From Leptasterias polaris (Eukaryota; Echinodermata; Asteroidea; Forcipulatida; Asteriidae), in assembly GCA_037783415.1 (NCBI GenBank), contig JAZGTN010000009.1, forward strand, positions 2,356,001 through 2,420,000: DNA of 64,000 nucleotides, in the 5' to 3' direction. Both the position numbers and the translations under genes were made by a program. Below the pieces are notes generated by a model, which searched no databases, was not told where the DNA came from, and saw only the letters and a program-made list of their open reading frames with translations. How positions within the stretch are numbered: the first letter of the stretch is position 1; every line of letters starts with the position of its first letter. Positions 1 through 12,425 of this stretch are shown piece after piece.

Positions 1-23
1 CATGACGACAGTGGTACCCTGTA

Positions 24-551
24 CCCTTTACAGGCAAAGTATGCCTTTGGTTTTAGGAACCGTTCGATTGTTTTAATCCTATATCAATGTAGATATATAC
101 AATAAAACCAAGTGAAAATTTCACTTCAAAAAGAAGTCGCGTTTTTGAGATATCGCCGAAAAACCGGAGCGAATAATGTCCACTAGGAACACACAATCTG
201 AGAAAAGTTTCTGACAGAAAAGCTTCTCAGATTCAAATTTTGGGGCATAAGACTTGGGCTCGATTTCACAAAGAGTTAAGATTGATCGTAACTGCAAATC
301 CATCGCAGTTGCTTAGCAAAGAGTGATGTCACAATACAAATCACTATGTAATACTGATAACTCATCTTAAGATGAATCTTAGTGCTTTGTGAAATCGACC
401 CCTGATATCTTTTTACATAACCACGTTACTTCGAAGTGAAATGATTCTCAAAATGCTTTATACTATCGAAAGCTGCTGTACTTCTAACCAAGTAAGTTTT
501 TATTGCCATTCATTTTAAGAGTGATTACCAAACGTATTCCTTTCCTTTAAA
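24..551. mobile_element. MITE of the GTTTGGTAAT-end family, with a second MITE nested inside
   Basis: The left end resembles AGGCAAAGTATGCCTTTGG and the right end reads ATTACCAAACGTAT followed by CCTTTAAA, giving imperfect terminal inverted repeats. The body is shared with copies at 3268-3606 and 58993-59407, including the blocks TGAAAATTTCACTTCAAAA, GTCGCGTTTTTGAGATATC and GCTGCTGTACTTCT. An internal hairpin around 203-238 (TCTGAGAA...TTCTCAGA) is the same one found in the other copies. A separate element interrupts it at about 254-403. It is non-coding; the short ORFs here have no recognisable product. The superfamily is not determined. Confidence 0.7.
254..403. mobile_element. nested short MITE (TCGATTTCACAAAG ends)
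   Basis: This stretch starts GGCTCGATTTCACAAAGAG and ends with CTTTGTGAAATCGACCCC, an inverted repeat of about 18 bp. It lies inside the larger MITE at 24-551, whose other two copies in this window lack it. A diverged relative sits at about 12268-12425. It is non-coding. Confidence 0.65.
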
Positions 552-630
552 TCACTGTTCTTTGATTCGATTGCAGCAACAATCTGAACTAGAGATAGTG
601 ATTGTGTACAATCACAGAGCTGTTCCAATG

Positions 631-1082
631 CCCAAGGAGTCTCTAATTGAAAAGAAATTGAAAATTGATTGTGTAGTTCTTGAAATACGGTGTCACTTCC
701 GGTTGACCCGGAAGTAAAGGTCAACATGGGGTCACGGTTACCCAAGGCTAATCTCCAATGCCCAAGGAGTCTATAACTGAAAAATGTTTGAAAATCGGTT
801 GTGTAGTTCTTGAGATATGGTCCCACTTCCGGTTGACCCGGAAGTAAAGGTCAACATGGGGTCACGGTTACCCAAGGCTAATCTCCCATGCCCAAGGAGT
901 CTATAACTGAAAACAGTTTGAAAATCGGTTGTGTAGTTCTTGAAATATGGTCTCACTTCCGGTTGACCCGGAAGTAAAGGTCAACATGGGGTCACGGTTA
1001 CCCAAGGCTAATATCCAATGCCCAAGGAGTCAATAACTGAAAAAAGTTTGAAAATCGACTGTGTACTTCTTGAGATATGGTG
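631..1082. repeat. 130-bp tandem repeat, about 3.5 copies
   Basis: The motif CCCAAGGAGT recurs at 631, 761, 891 and 1021, an exact 130-bp period. Each unit carries CACTTCCGGTTGACCCGGAA and GGGTCACGGTTACCCAAGG. The last copy is partial, and a diverged half-copy lies at about 1620-1690 (AAAGGAGTCCATAATTGAAA). The CACTTCCGG...CCGGAAGT part is itself an inverted repeat. The ORFs here are by-products of the repeat. Confidence 0.85.
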
Positions 1083-2100
1083 CTGCAAAGATTAACTAAT
1101 TAAAGCTTTGAATTACCGTAATTTGACACCTGATGACGTCACAGTAACAAAAATGTGTTTTTCTTACTAATAAATTTGATAAGGTACACGATGGTATGTA
1201 ACTTATCCCAATCCAATGCCTTTTAACGAAAACCCTATTAGAACGTACGTATATCCTCTCTCGATTCCAATATCACGGCAGTCTTTGACGCCTATCCGTG
1301 ATTGCGCAATCACGGCACAATTTGCCAGCTAGCCATGGGGTCCAATTTGTCACTTCATCGTTAATTATCTTGAGAAATACATTGTACCTTAATTAGTTTT
1401 AATGGTCTGGAATAACTCTTAGTGAAAGTATTTCACTTTTCAAAACAGTTTGGGTAATTTAGGAAACTTATTTAGAAAATATTGTGTTTTTGCCCAGTAA
1501 AACTTGTGCAATCTGAGCACAATCTGAGCACCATGTCTTTTGTACACAGATAAAAAACGCGCCAATAGATGATGTCATGATGACGTCACAGTGAAAAATA
1601 TGCCGCAATCCACATCTACTACCTAAAAGGAGTCCATAATTGAAAATAAAATTGAGAATTGGATGTATACTTCTTGAGATATGATTCAAACAAGAGTACC
1701 TAATTAAATATTCACACGGCTGTCACGTGAATATTTAATTAAGAATTTATTTAAGTCAGGGCATAAGCTTTAATATGGTATATGATTTGACTACTTCTGA
1801 TAATTTTAAGAGAGACATAAATATGACAGTCAGAAAAGTCACAGGTTAAGTCAATAGGGTTTTAGGGAAAGAAAGAATAATAATAATAATAATAATAAAA
1901 AAAATTAAAAATCTTGACGAAAACAATAGCTGTTCCGACAGAAATAGTCGGAACAGCTAATAATAAGAAACTGAACAAAATCAATCCAAGAGAAAACATT
2001 GTCTTTTTGTTTGTTGTCGTTTTGTTTTTCTCTCTCACCAAAAATACGATAATCAACTGTCATTAATATTTCCCAGGTTTGCTCGAATGGTGTGTTTATT

Positions 2101-2347
2101 GCAGTGTGAGAGTCATTGCCGACCAAAAGGTCTGAAATTAGGATCAAAATTTCAATTAGGAATAGTGAAATGATAATCCCTGGTGTTATATTTCAAGGAG
2201 CTTTTGAGAACAGTATCCTCAGCAGTAGAGAAGTAGATCAAAGAGAATGACTTCTTTATATTTGGAGAAAATAACAGCTAATTTTTCACAAGGAAGACAC
2301 ACACAAAAAAGTCTGAATTCAGATAAAAGTCTAAAATTTCTCATTCC
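2101..2347. mobile_element. MITE family with AGTCTGAATTCAGA block, copy 1
   Basis: This region matches about 34140-34432 along its length: GAGAGTCATTGC near the left end, GAAGTAGATCAAAG in the middle, and AAAAGTCTGAATTCAGA then TCTCATTCCTG at the right. The better copy at 34 kb shows inverted ends AGGGATGAGAG and TCTCATCCCT. It is non-coding and lies within the presumed intron or 3' flank of the minus-strand gene at 2514-5269. Confidence 0.55.
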
Positions 2348-2513
2348 TGTTATATATTGAAAACCAGATGATAAAGCGAAGTTATTTTTAAAAAAACACC
2401 ACGTATTTAAACCCCTTTAGAATGGTATAAATGTTGAAACCCAATGAAACCATTGTGCGTTCAGACAACTTTTCCTCATGATATTTCCGAGCGTAATTCG
2501 CCGGTGCTTTTCA

Positions 2514-5269
2514 TCATTTCTTTTTCAGGTAGCAGAACGCGGATATAACGCGTGAAACTATTGTTCCAAGGCCAGCGGGGTCATCAGCAGCCCAGGCAGG
2601 CGGCTTCGTCGAAAGTGCTCCCATGCGTGTAACTGTTGAGCAAAAAAAAATCCCTTCGATTTGGTCAACCCACGTGATGAGGATGAAACGATTTGGGTCA
2701 AAACAGGGAAAGTCCGTCATTGTTTGTTTGTTTGTTTGCTAGCTAAATGTTAAAAGAGTGTATTCAATTTCAATGATTTTGAACGATGGTGATTTTTTTC
2801 CCACACATGATTTTGAACGATAGTGATTTTTTCCCCCCACACATACAAATAGACGTTGATTGTCTTGAGTAGAGTAATCCCTATGAGCAGTTCTCAAAGG
2901 AAACTATACTGGGATGGTGCATCAGGTGACGTCACTGGTCATTTGTGCAGGTGATAATAAACTAATTAGTAAAGTGCATAGTAAAAATCATAGAAATTTA
3001 CAGGAGCCTAGAGCCAGCGCTAGGCGTTAAGACACCCAGAGCTGGGAGGTACTGACTACAGAGCGAATTGCACGTGTTCGTTGAAGTCAGTGGACGCCAT
3101 TTTGAAATTCCCATGATAGCACATGCCGTGCATGTTTTGATGCAAATTTCCAAAAGAAGTCTATGAATAGAATAACATATAAATGTAGGCATCAACAAGC
3201 TTCAGGAATAAAGAACAAACACAAATATTTGTTGACGAATCAAAATCCCTGCCTTAATTCACACAAATTAAAGGCAAAGTATACCTTTGGTTTTTGGAAC
3301 CGTTCGGTTGTTTTAATCTTACAATAAAACTAACCTGTGAAAATTTCACTTCAAAAGGTGGTCGCGTTTTTGAAATATCTTCGAAAAACCGTAGCGAATT
3401 ATGTCCACACAGGAAGAATATTCCCTATATAGGAATACACAATCTGATATAAAACCGGATATCTTTTTCCATAAACACGTTACTTCGAAGTGAAATGATT
3501 CTCAAAATGCTTTATGCTATCGAAAGCTGCTGTACTACTTATTACGTAAGTAAGTTTTTATTGCATTAATTTTCAAAGTCATTACCAAACGTTTACCGAC
3601 CCTTCAAACGGTTATATCCAGTTTCAAAATTGGTCGCCATTGTGCACAAGAGCTGCCGACATTTGCATCTTGAAATCAGAGATATTTTGTACAATCATCA
3701 GGGGATAGATTTACATTCAACATAAAGGGAAAAAGTTTCCATAATCAGGGAGATTTTCAAATTTTGTTCATCATAGAACACTGGAATGATTGGTTTATTT
3801 TCGGGGAACTTTCTGCAAAATCAGGGAGAGTTGCCAGCCCTGCTGCGCAGCCGCGTGTAACGTCATCAGTGCAAGAGATCATTGTTGGACATGTTGTACC
3901 CTAACACACAGTTCGTTATTTCGATGTGGCAAAAATAATCGCAACGACAAAACGCAAACCGTTATTCCGTGTTTGGTTTTCACGTGGTCTGACCTCAAAG
4001 CGGGAATATTATACCATTTCAGCACCATGTAAAGGCTACGTACCACGTCAAAGACACACCCAATCTATTTTTGAAGACTTATCTGTTTTGTTTAATCAAC
4101 TTCCTGTTTAGGGTGGTTGTCTTCATAAATGTTTTCTCTTATGCTCAAGGCCGTATCCGAGTGGGGCGACTTCGGCTGTTGCTATGTACATCGTTTGCGG
4201 ATGTTACGTTGAAGAAAAGCATTTGCTGTATTGGCTGTCTACAGCGACAGCAAAGTAGTCTGAACATCTGACGCCACTGTCTATATCCAATGAAACCATT
4301 GGGTTTGTATGCGGATAAAGACAGGAGACTAGTCTACAGGAAGCTGCAACGGCCAAAAAACGCCAGTTCAGATACGACTTAGCATCGTATTATTCTACGT
4401 ATACTCAGATGTTCCTTACTGGAGCAGAAATGTGATGCTGGAGACCTTGCTGAAATTAACGAATAGCCAAAGATTGTGTTCAGTTCTGGCTGAAACACAA
4501 CATCTAGTATGATGTGGACACGATAAGAAGAATAATTCTACGCACCTGGTGCATGTCTTTTCCCGGTTGCCGCCACAGCAATGATTCCATCTGCAGCACG
4601 TTGCTGCGTGTGTGGATACGCCACCATCGCTGGGAGCTGGTGTCCGTACTTGACATGTGATGGTGGTGGAGGCTCTACCACGGGTCGGATGGCTGATGCT
4701 ATCGGTGGTCCGACCTGCATCCCACCAACCGGTGACGGCACTGGCACAAGGCTGAACATTGGGCTCTTGCTCCTTCGTCCCGGCCCCTGCTGACTCGGCA
4801 CCCTTTGGACGTTCCGACGGCCCCTAGAAGCTGGTTTGACGGCAGGGCTGTTGGTCAGCGGCCCAACTGAGACGTTGTACCGCGATTTGGAAGCAGTTGA
4901 AGTTTTTGTGGCGGGCAATGGCTTCGGTTGTTGTCCCGGTGACGGGTTATTCTGCGTGGGAGGTTTACCGAGTTCAAGACGTAATCGGTCTGAGTTCTCC
5001 ACGCGGCTAAGGTATCCGTTCACGGATACCACAGCAGGAGGAGCACCGGGTGCATCTTTCTGCGTCTGTGGTTTGTAAGTTGCCTCCAGCCCGGGGCGTA
5101 CAGCTCCTCCCAACCCACCGCCTGCTTGTTGCGGGTTTGGAGGCGGCTCAACTTTCTCAATGGCAGCGCGTAAAGTTATTTGTATTGGTTGAACGGGTTG
5201 CTTGGTGGCGATATCTTCCTTACCGTTGTCGGCCATTTTGATTGTGCGAGAGGAGTGCGGATTAGGCAT
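2514..5269 (-). CDS. uncharacterised Pro-rich protein, two-exon gene model
   Basis: Function unknown. Exon 1 (5269-4546) reads about 241 residues and is rich in Pro, Gly, Ser and basic residues, with no domain I recognise. It ends CCAG followed by gtgcgt, a good donor in phase 1. The first ATG is at 5269; an ATG at 5235 (MADNGKED) has the stronger Kozak context (AAAATGG) and may be the real start. A plausible second exon (2632-2514) follows a T-rich ctcaacag acceptor, keeps phase, and adds about 38 residues ending in three lysines and a stop. Exon 1 looks like a real coding exon: it is far longer than chance and stays in frame at moderately high GC, unlike the AT-rich surroundings. Exon 2 is much less certain, because other exons could lie between or beyond the window edge. 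No signal peptide or membrane segment is evident in exon 1. A MITE lies about 275 bp upstream of the first ATG. Confidence 0.5.
3268..3606. mobile_element. MITE, GTTTGGTAAT-end family, copy 2
   Basis: It starts TTAAAGGCAAAGTATACC and ends CATTACCAAACGTTTACC. The internal blocks are collinear with the copies at 24-551 and 58993-59407. It lacks the nested insert seen in copy 1. Confidence 0.7.
3650..3841. mobile_element. AGAGCTGCCAACATTTGC family element, copy 1
   Basis: The element begins AGAGCTGCCGACATTTGCATC and ends TCAGGGAGAGTTGCCAGCCCT, so its termini form an imperfect inverted repeat (AGAGCTGCCAAC / GTTGGCAGCTCT in better copies). Relatives are at 6720-7489, 9451-9662 and 17696-17866. 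It is non-coding. Confidence 0.65.
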
Positions 5270-5542
5270 CGAGAGACTCCTGTGTCTATGGCAACCAACT
5301 TATTATGACCACAAAATAGTTAAAGTCAGTTGTCTTCACCATAACTCAAAACGCGCGAAAAATAAGTTGTATTAAATGGGAGTTCCGTGTTAGTGTTGAG
5401 GCGATACAGATATCAGTCACGTCAGATTCTAGACACAAAAAGATGGAAACAATTTTTAGAAACAGAACTTAACTGGTTTTAAAAGAACATAACCGCATCA
5501 GGCCTGAAAATACACGGAGGCCACGGCCTCTGTTGCCCTTGG

Positions 5543-5718
5543 TATAGACCTTATGCATTGACGTCACCAAGCCGCCATCTTAGAGGTAAACTGATGATGA
5601 AACAATGGAAACGCACAGATTTGTACGCGCGGCGCACAGGACTGGCCAATGAACATCTTCCTTTTGACCTCTAGGCGAGGGCGCCCTACTCAAATGACGT
5701 CATATGCATAAGGTCTAT
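5543..5718. mobile_element. 176-bp MITE upstream of the unknown gene
   Basis: The ends are TATAGACCTTATGCAT and ATGCATAAGGTCTAT, with TGACGTCA-type (CRE-like) blocks just inside both ends. It sits about 275 bp upstream of the first ATG of the minus-strand gene at 5269, so it may overlap the promoter. Confidence 0.7.
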
Positions 5719-6719
5719 TGGCATGTGTGTCCCTTCAAAAGTATCTCATAGACTTGTTCAAGTAAAAACGGCCTGATCCTATCAAAGATAAAATTCTAGG
5801 CCATGCTGCATTGGATTTTGACAATGAGTTATTTAGCAAAAGCGTGTGATATTCTTATGAATCAAGACAAGGTACAACATTCACAATACTGAATTTGTTT
5901 TACTGCTGTTATAGACCGCTTAAGTCGCATTCGAACATTTGTTGACCACTTTGGTCTTACATGTACGCATCATGTGCGGTCGTGAAAACTATTGCTTTCA
6001 CCTCAATTTTGTTTCAGTAAAAAACGGACGGTTACCAATTTCAACAAAACACGTTGCCTCCGTCCCCTTTCTATTTTTCAATTTGGCCTCGGTGCCCTTC
6101 AAAATTTCCGCCTATCAAAGGCCAAAGTGGTCTTGCCCTAAAAATGACAAAACTGGCCTAATTACTTCAACGTGTGAAGGAAAGAAACTTGAGCACTTTA
6201 ATGGGTTTAAATAGGCGCGAGACTTGCACAGTCTAAAAAGCTTCCCTCTATCATAAAGCACTACCAGAATTGGTTGTTTGCAAAAACTGCTTCCGCCGGT
6301 ATGACTATTTTCATTGCAGCAAGATAAGGCACACCATTGGAAATGGTTACAGAACTCATACTATCAGATGCATACATTCTTTAAATCAATGGCATTGAAT
6401 GTTTGCACAGCAAATACGTACGCATATTAAAAGCAGCAAGACGTGACACATTATGACAATGCCTAGGCATGCAACTGCATAATGGGATAGGCTATCTAAA
6501 TACTGTATTTGAATCAAGACAAAGCATAATATTGGATATGATGACAAAATAACTGTATTGAATGATAACATCAAGATTAGGTACAAATTGGTCGCGGTGA
6601 ATTTTTTTCTTTCTGAGACCCAAAAGTCTGTGATTGACTGATTGTCACATCTCTCAAGAAGTTTTGAAGGTCCGTGAAGTCACAGTCCTGACCATCATAG
6701 GGCAAGGGTGCAGAAATGC

Positions 6720-7489
6720 AGAGCTGCCAACATTTGCATCTTGCAATCGGCGAGGAGATTTTGTCCACCGACAGGTGCCCTACTTTGTTTAGTGACTAGC
6801 CAGATGGACCAGATACCTTGTCATTTCACTGGTCCGTCAGCTTTTTCATTGGTCCATATTTCATATGAATTAGGGGCATGTTTCAACACAAGCCGGACCA
6901 CTTGAAGATCATTTTGACCGGTCCTCAGGTGCTTTAACTTGCATTTGGCCAGCGGACAAGGGAGAACGCTGTACATTTAACATACACTGTACATGTAATA
7001 GGGACAACGTTTCCATGATCAGGGAGATTGGCAAATTTTATGGAAAGATTGGTTTATTTTTATAAAGGGACACGTTGCCTTGGATCGAGCGAGTTGGTCT
7101 ATAAAAGCGTTTGTAACCGTTTGTTATAAAATGCATATGGTTACAAAGATGTTTTAAAAGTAGAATACAATGAGCCACACAAGTACGCCTCGAAATTGCG
7201 TGGTTTTACTTTTACTTTACGAACTAACACGATCCGCCATTTTGTGGAGTCAAAAATTTGACTCTACAAAATAGCGTGCCGTGTTAGTTCACGATGTAAA
7301 AGGAAAACCACGCAATTTCGAGGCATATTTGTGTGGATCATTATTTTAAAAACATCTTTCTAACCATATATGCATTTCATAACAAACGATTTCAAACGCT
7401 TTTCATATAGCCCAACTCGCCCAATCCAAGGCAACGTGTCCCTTTAATAAGGGGCCTTTCTGCTGAATCGGGAAGAGTTGGCAGCTCTG
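6720..7489. mobile_element. AGAGCTGCCAACATTTGC family element split by a fold-back MITE
   Basis: The left part (GAGCTGCCAACATTTGCATC from 6721) and the right part (GGAAGAGTTGGCAGCTCT to 7488) belong to the family also seen at 3650, 9451 and 17696. The element is interrupted at 7074-7445 by a different fold-back MITE. It also carries extra sequence in 6760-6960 compared with the other copies. Confidence 0.65.
7074..7445. mobile_element. 372-bp fold-back MITE, about 175-bp arms
   Basis: The left arm starts AAAGGGACACGTTGCCTTGG and the right arm ends with its near-complement. Pairing continues almost to the centre: CCTCGAAATTGCGTGGTTTT pairs with AAAACCACGCAATTTCGAGG, and GACTCTACAAAAT pairs with the complementary central block. 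Almost the whole element can form one long hairpin. It interrupts an older repeat at 6720-7489. Confidence 0.85.
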
Positions 7490-7599
7490 GTATAATATGC
7501 CATATCAGCCACCCCTAACTCTCGAGAGATTTACTAGGATCCTTCCTCACTCTACTCAGCACCAAAGCTGTTGTACTTAATGGTGGTATACACTATCCA

Positions 7600-8722
7600 G
7601 GGCCCAATTTCATAGAGCTGCTTAAGCAATTATTAATTGTCTGTTAAGCAAATGAGCAGGATACCAGTCACAAACTGCGTTTCATGGTAATTTGGCTGGT
7701 AACCTTATTTTGGTAAAAAATTACTATTTTATGTGCTTAAGGATCTCTGTGAAAGTGGGTCATGTTCCCATGTAAAACATTTAACTAGTTCACCAGCACA
7801 GTCCTCAGTCCATCAAAATCAAACAAAATATGTAGTTAGATTTTGATGGGTCGGTTAGAAGGATGGTTAGAAATAAATCAAAATCAGTGTCTAATTTGAT
7901 ATGATATTATTTCCAGCAGGTGACAGTATTTATCAAGTATCTTTTCTGCTAAGTAAATTTAGCGGGGAACCAGTCACAAACAATATACATTAAATGGTAC
8001 TCTGGCTGGTAACCCTTATCTGCTATGCAAGACTTTTCTTTGCTAAGCAATGAGCTGTGCTTACTGGCTTTAGCTTTATGAAAATGGGCCCTCAGGAAAT
8101 TTAATAATACCTTGTGGTTTATTATTTGAAATTTAATATCAATAAAATTATGTTTAGCTTGACTTTGTTATTAGTAAAAAGTAAAATGATGTTGCTTCTT
8201 ACTGGTCCAGGCCAGGTCTAGAATCTCATCTTTGAGAGGGGCAAACCAATTTTTATTTTTTGGAGGGCACTTCATTGGAAAAAAATAATCTTTAAGTCTA
8301 TGCCAGGGGACGATTTCGTCCCGCAATTTTTGAAACTACTGACAAGAACAACAAGGGCCCAGTTTCATTGAGCTGCGTAGGGCTTTTCTGCTCAGCAAAA
8401 ATAAGCAGGATACCAGTTACAGATAGTGCACGTGACATGGTATTTTGGCTGGTAACTTTATTCTGGTAAGCAATATTTTTGTCGTGCTTAGCTTTAGCTA
8501 CTTTTTATGTTTAAGCACTTCTATGTAACTAAGCCTAGAGCAACGGGGCAAAAGTTCATAGAACATAGTTCTAACAGTTTTCTGTATAAGTAAAATTAGT
8601 CAGGATGCCAATCACAGATATGTGAAATGGTGTTTTGGCTGGTAACCTAATTCTGGCAAGCATAATGTTGTTACATGATTAGCTACTTGTTTGTGCTTAA
8701 GTAGCTCTATGAACTGTGTCCT
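7600..8722. mobile_element. cluster of diverged GGGCCCAATTTCATAGAG-type MITEs
   Basis: At least four degenerate copies lie close together, at about 7600-7762, 7930-8093, 8355-8532 and 8549-8722. Each has a middle like GATACCAGTCACA...TGGCTGGTAAC and ends resembling GGGCCCAATTTCATAGAGCT or its complement. Better copies are at 13093, 36896 and 50916. No coding sequence is apparent. Confidence 0.65.
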
Positions 8723-9450
8723 GATATGGCCTACTGTGTGATTCCAGTCATCATGCTCTCAGGCCCAACACTGATTTGGCAAAAACAATTTACAATGCCT
8801 AAAGCAATTTTCTCAAGCTCAATAAAATATGTCACATCACATTAGGCCAAGTAAAAAAAGTAACGAGTTTCTCGTCCGGACTTTTTCAAAAAAAAGGAGG
8901 AGGCAGGGCTTTACTATTTACTATTTTTCAATTTTTAGCTATTTTTTCCAAGATGGCCGCCATGCTAAATATGGCTGGCCAAGGTATATATTTATTCACA
9001 GATATTGTGCTATTTGAGTATACTGATGCAATTTATGACAAAAAATAGATTTGTAAGACCCTTCACTGCAGAATCGCAGCACCATCACCTTCGACAACAG
9101 TTGCTGTCCACTCTGAAAAGAACGCCCAGCTGGGTTTGGTGCCAAGACACTGATGATATATTAAGTCAGGAGAATCGCACTTTTCGCCCTCAACTAGCTA
9201 GGGACTGCACACCTGAGAATATTGAAATGAAAAAGTTGGGAATTCTTGAGGCAAAGCTGCTATTTTGGCCCATCTAATTGGATTCAGGAGATTCAAAATA
9301 TCAAAGATGTCACTCAGTTTTATCCGAAAAAATTGATTTCAGCTTAAGTCTTCAAAATAGTAAAAAGTATTTTAAAAAGAGGCGGCGGCAAAAAAGGAGA
9401 CAGGCGGGGGACGAGAAACCCTTTAGCCCAATTTAAGGTGGGCTACCTCA

Positions 9451-9662
9451 GAGCTGCCAACATTTGCATCTTATTCTTACAATCAGGGATGTTTTTTTAC
9501 AACATGCAGGGAGATATCTAAAAAAAAAAATCATCATACCGCTACAACCAGGGGCAAAGTTTCCGCAATCAGGGAGATTTTCAAATTTGTTCATCAGAAC
9601 ATGGAAAGATTGGTTTATTTTCCGGGAATTTTCTGCAGAATCAGGGAGAGTTGGCAGCTCTC
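9451..9662. mobile_element. AGAGCTGCCAACATTTGC family element, copy 3
   Basis: It starts GAGCTGCCAACATTTGCATC and ends AGGGAGAGTTGGCAGCTC, inverted termini shared with 3650, 6720 and 17696. A 20-base poly-C run follows immediately at 9670-9689. Confidence 0.7.
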
Positions 9663-9689
9663 CTACCCGCCCCCCCCCCCCCCCCCCCC

Positions 9690-12260
9690 ACCCCATGCCT
9701 GCCCCAACCAAACTCCACCAAAAGACCAGGTCTGATTTGAACAAGGTCGGTCAAATGGCCCATCATGACAAAACCCAAAAACATATTTTTTTGTAAAACT
9801 CAGCAACGATTTATCGAATTACAACTTCTAAAAACTAATGGAGAATGTAGGAATGTAAAAACAACCGGCGATCATCATGATCACTGTACAGTTTATTAAT
9901 AATTAACGCTGGACATGTGCAAAAGAATTACAATATCATATGTACCACTCTGGCTAAACATGGGGCTAAACAACGTCAACAAAGAAGCTAAACTGAACTG
10001 AACTGAATGGCCAGTGATGTTGGTGTGCATTCATTGCGTTTTTTGCGGAAGGCCAAACTAAACAAAATGGCGTAGTAAAGCAAGGCCAGGTTCGGCGACC
10101 GGACATTCTAAACTGGCTATTTAACACATCAGTGTGATGATCGTACGCCATACGATGGCAAAAATAAACATAACCTAAGCCTGTAGTCTAGAACCAGTTC
10201 TCTATGCTAACTAATAAATTCTAAAAGCAACGGGTTGTATCTAAATCTAATGCTAAAGGTCATGTACTACGACTGCAGTGTGTAACGTTGCAGTATAGGG
10301 CTGACCTCAGCAGTAGTACACAGCAGCACAAACCGTCTTTCGTAAAACCGGACATCATACACCGGCCGTTGAATGAAAAAACTTGACTAGTTTACCTTAA
10401 TCTCCACCGATTAAACTGTCTCCAAACCCCCACCAGGAACATTCACCTAAGGTCGATCGAGAATGAGACATGTTCTGTAAAAGGTGTAAGGCAGGAAAGT
10501 GCGCGGGATTCCCCCATACGAGCGAGAGACTCTACATCATTTTTTATAAACGCTGCCATCGTGATCAGTGCATGCCACGTTCGTACGCGCGTTAGAATAG
10601 GGAATGTCCCTATTATTGTGCAACCGGGTCACTGTGTGCAGAATGCATCGTACAATGTACATTACATGTATTAGGCTTACATACATAATGCACTATACCA
10701 ACAGTGCATACAATTACACTGCATTTATAAGCAATACAATACAAACCCCGCTCTGTACCATACATCCTATGTACATGTACATGTAAATTAAGTTGCGCAG
10801 TTATTCTTTTTGCACCATGTTCTCACAAACACTACCGACACGGTTTTGGTTTTGAACAATTACAGTAAAAACGCTCGGTGATTCCCCAAAGCTTAGGGTT
10901 TTTTTTCGTTTTTTTAAAATCTTCGACGCCATGATTCATTTATGCGTCACACCGGCCCGTGAAGCTTTCGAATAAACGTTGTTTCCGACGAGAATTTGTT
11001 CTTTCTTGCTGTTAATTTCAAAAGGGAAAGTGCATCATCACCGTTCTTCCTTTTTTTGTACTCTAGGGTGCGGGGGTTATATTCATATTCTGAAGTTTAA
11101 AAAAAAGAACAGGCTGTAACCGATTAGTGAAAACTAAATTGCGAGATTTGTGAGATTTAGTTTTGGGTTTGTTAAAAATTATTATTTCCAAGGTGTTTTA
11201 ATTATTTTGACAGTTTCCGCAGACGTGGAAGTGTGTGAATTACCGGTCGTAGCAGCTGTGTGTTTCTTTTAATCAATGGTCACCTCATCACGTCGTTGAC
11301 ATTCACTTATGTTTTGCACTTTGTCTCAAGAGTTGCATTTCAAAGCCTTTAAATATTTGTTAAGTTTGACTTTTTATTTGATTCAATAAAATAAAATTAA
11401 TAAGTTTAAATAAAGATGTGTATATTTATTTATTCATTCATCTATCTAATTTTTTATTTTTTTTTTATTTTTTTTTTTTTTTTTTAAATATAAAAATATC
11501 TATTTATGTATTTATTTATTTATTTACTTATTTATTTGTTTAATTATTGACTTACTAAATTTTGTATCTATCAAGTATTTTGATATTTAAGTATAGGCCT
11601 ATTCACTAATTATTCATTTGTTATATTATCTATTATTGTGTTTTGATTGATGATGAGGTTTTTGTCTGTCAATTTATATTTTTTTAAGGGTATACTGTTG
11701 TTTTATTGTGTGTATTTTTAATACATATTTGTAACAACTCAGTGTTTACTTTTTATATCATTTTCCAGTTCCTCTCTATAGCTGGATTTGATCTTCACAT
11801 CTGTTCAATAGCTTTGGTTTTAAGTTATTCCTGGAACCGGAACGATTTTAGAACCAGTGGGGGAAGTACCATATGATTTGCTGATGCTCCAGCGCATGTT
11901 GGAATGGCGCTTTGGGAACCACCAACTAAGTGCGGTTTCCCCGGGCTCGAAATAAGCACTACACGGCGCAGGCCCGAGGCCAATGATAGGTGTTGCGGGC
12001 CAAGAAAACTCATCAACAAACAACTCCAGTTGTTTTGTGTTTTTAAACTGAATGATGTTATACCAACATGACAAGTAAAATCAAACTTGTCTTCGTGCTC
12101 GTTCAAATCAAAACAGTTTGTCTGATAAAGTGTTCGGCAAGTTTTTCTTAATGTGATTCTGGTCCAGTGTCATAAAAAAAAACTCCAGCAAACACTTCAG
12201 CAAGACGCTGCTGGTCTTATTGAGTTCGTCCCCAAATTCTGAGCCCTGGTTGTTTTTGGT
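9690..12260. other. gene-free stretch, AT-rich in part
   Basis: I see no supported gene here. The stretch contains CA/TG-rich sequence around 10600-10790 and a T/A-rich simple region at about 11390-11560 (TTTATTTA and poly-T). The ORFs at 11820-12106 overlap each other in two frames and have no recognisable product. Confidence 0.5.
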
Positions 12261-12267
12261 TGTTCTA

Positions 12268-12425
12268 GAGGGGCTGACTTTCACAAAGACTAAGTGATCT
12301 TAACCGTGTATCAATCTTAATTGCTAAGCAAAGTGTGACATCATAATGTAACTACTATGGTGATATTGGCAACTCATCTAACGATGTATCTTAGTAAAAC
12401 AAAACTTGGCCTCAGTTAAATCGAT
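12268..12425. mobile_element. diverged TCGATTTCACAAAG MITE
   Basis: The sequence GGGGCTGACTTTCACAAAGAC...AGTGTGACATCATAATG...ACTCATCTAACGATGTATC parallels the nested element at 254-403 along its length. Its right end (GTTAAATCGATC) is degraded. Confidence 0.5.

Noticed and set aside
1928..1958. Perfect 12-bp hairpin AGCTGTTCCGAC / GTCGGAACAGCT with a 7-nt loop, considered as a terminator or small RNA
   Set aside because: There is no neighbouring transcript, and it lies beside an AAT simple repeat among MITEs; it is most likely a small inverted-repeat remnant.
11820..12106. Two overlapping minus-strand ORFs (84 and 93 residues)
   Set aside because: Both frames are open over the same bases, with no recognisable domain and no splice partners; probably part of an unidentified repeat.
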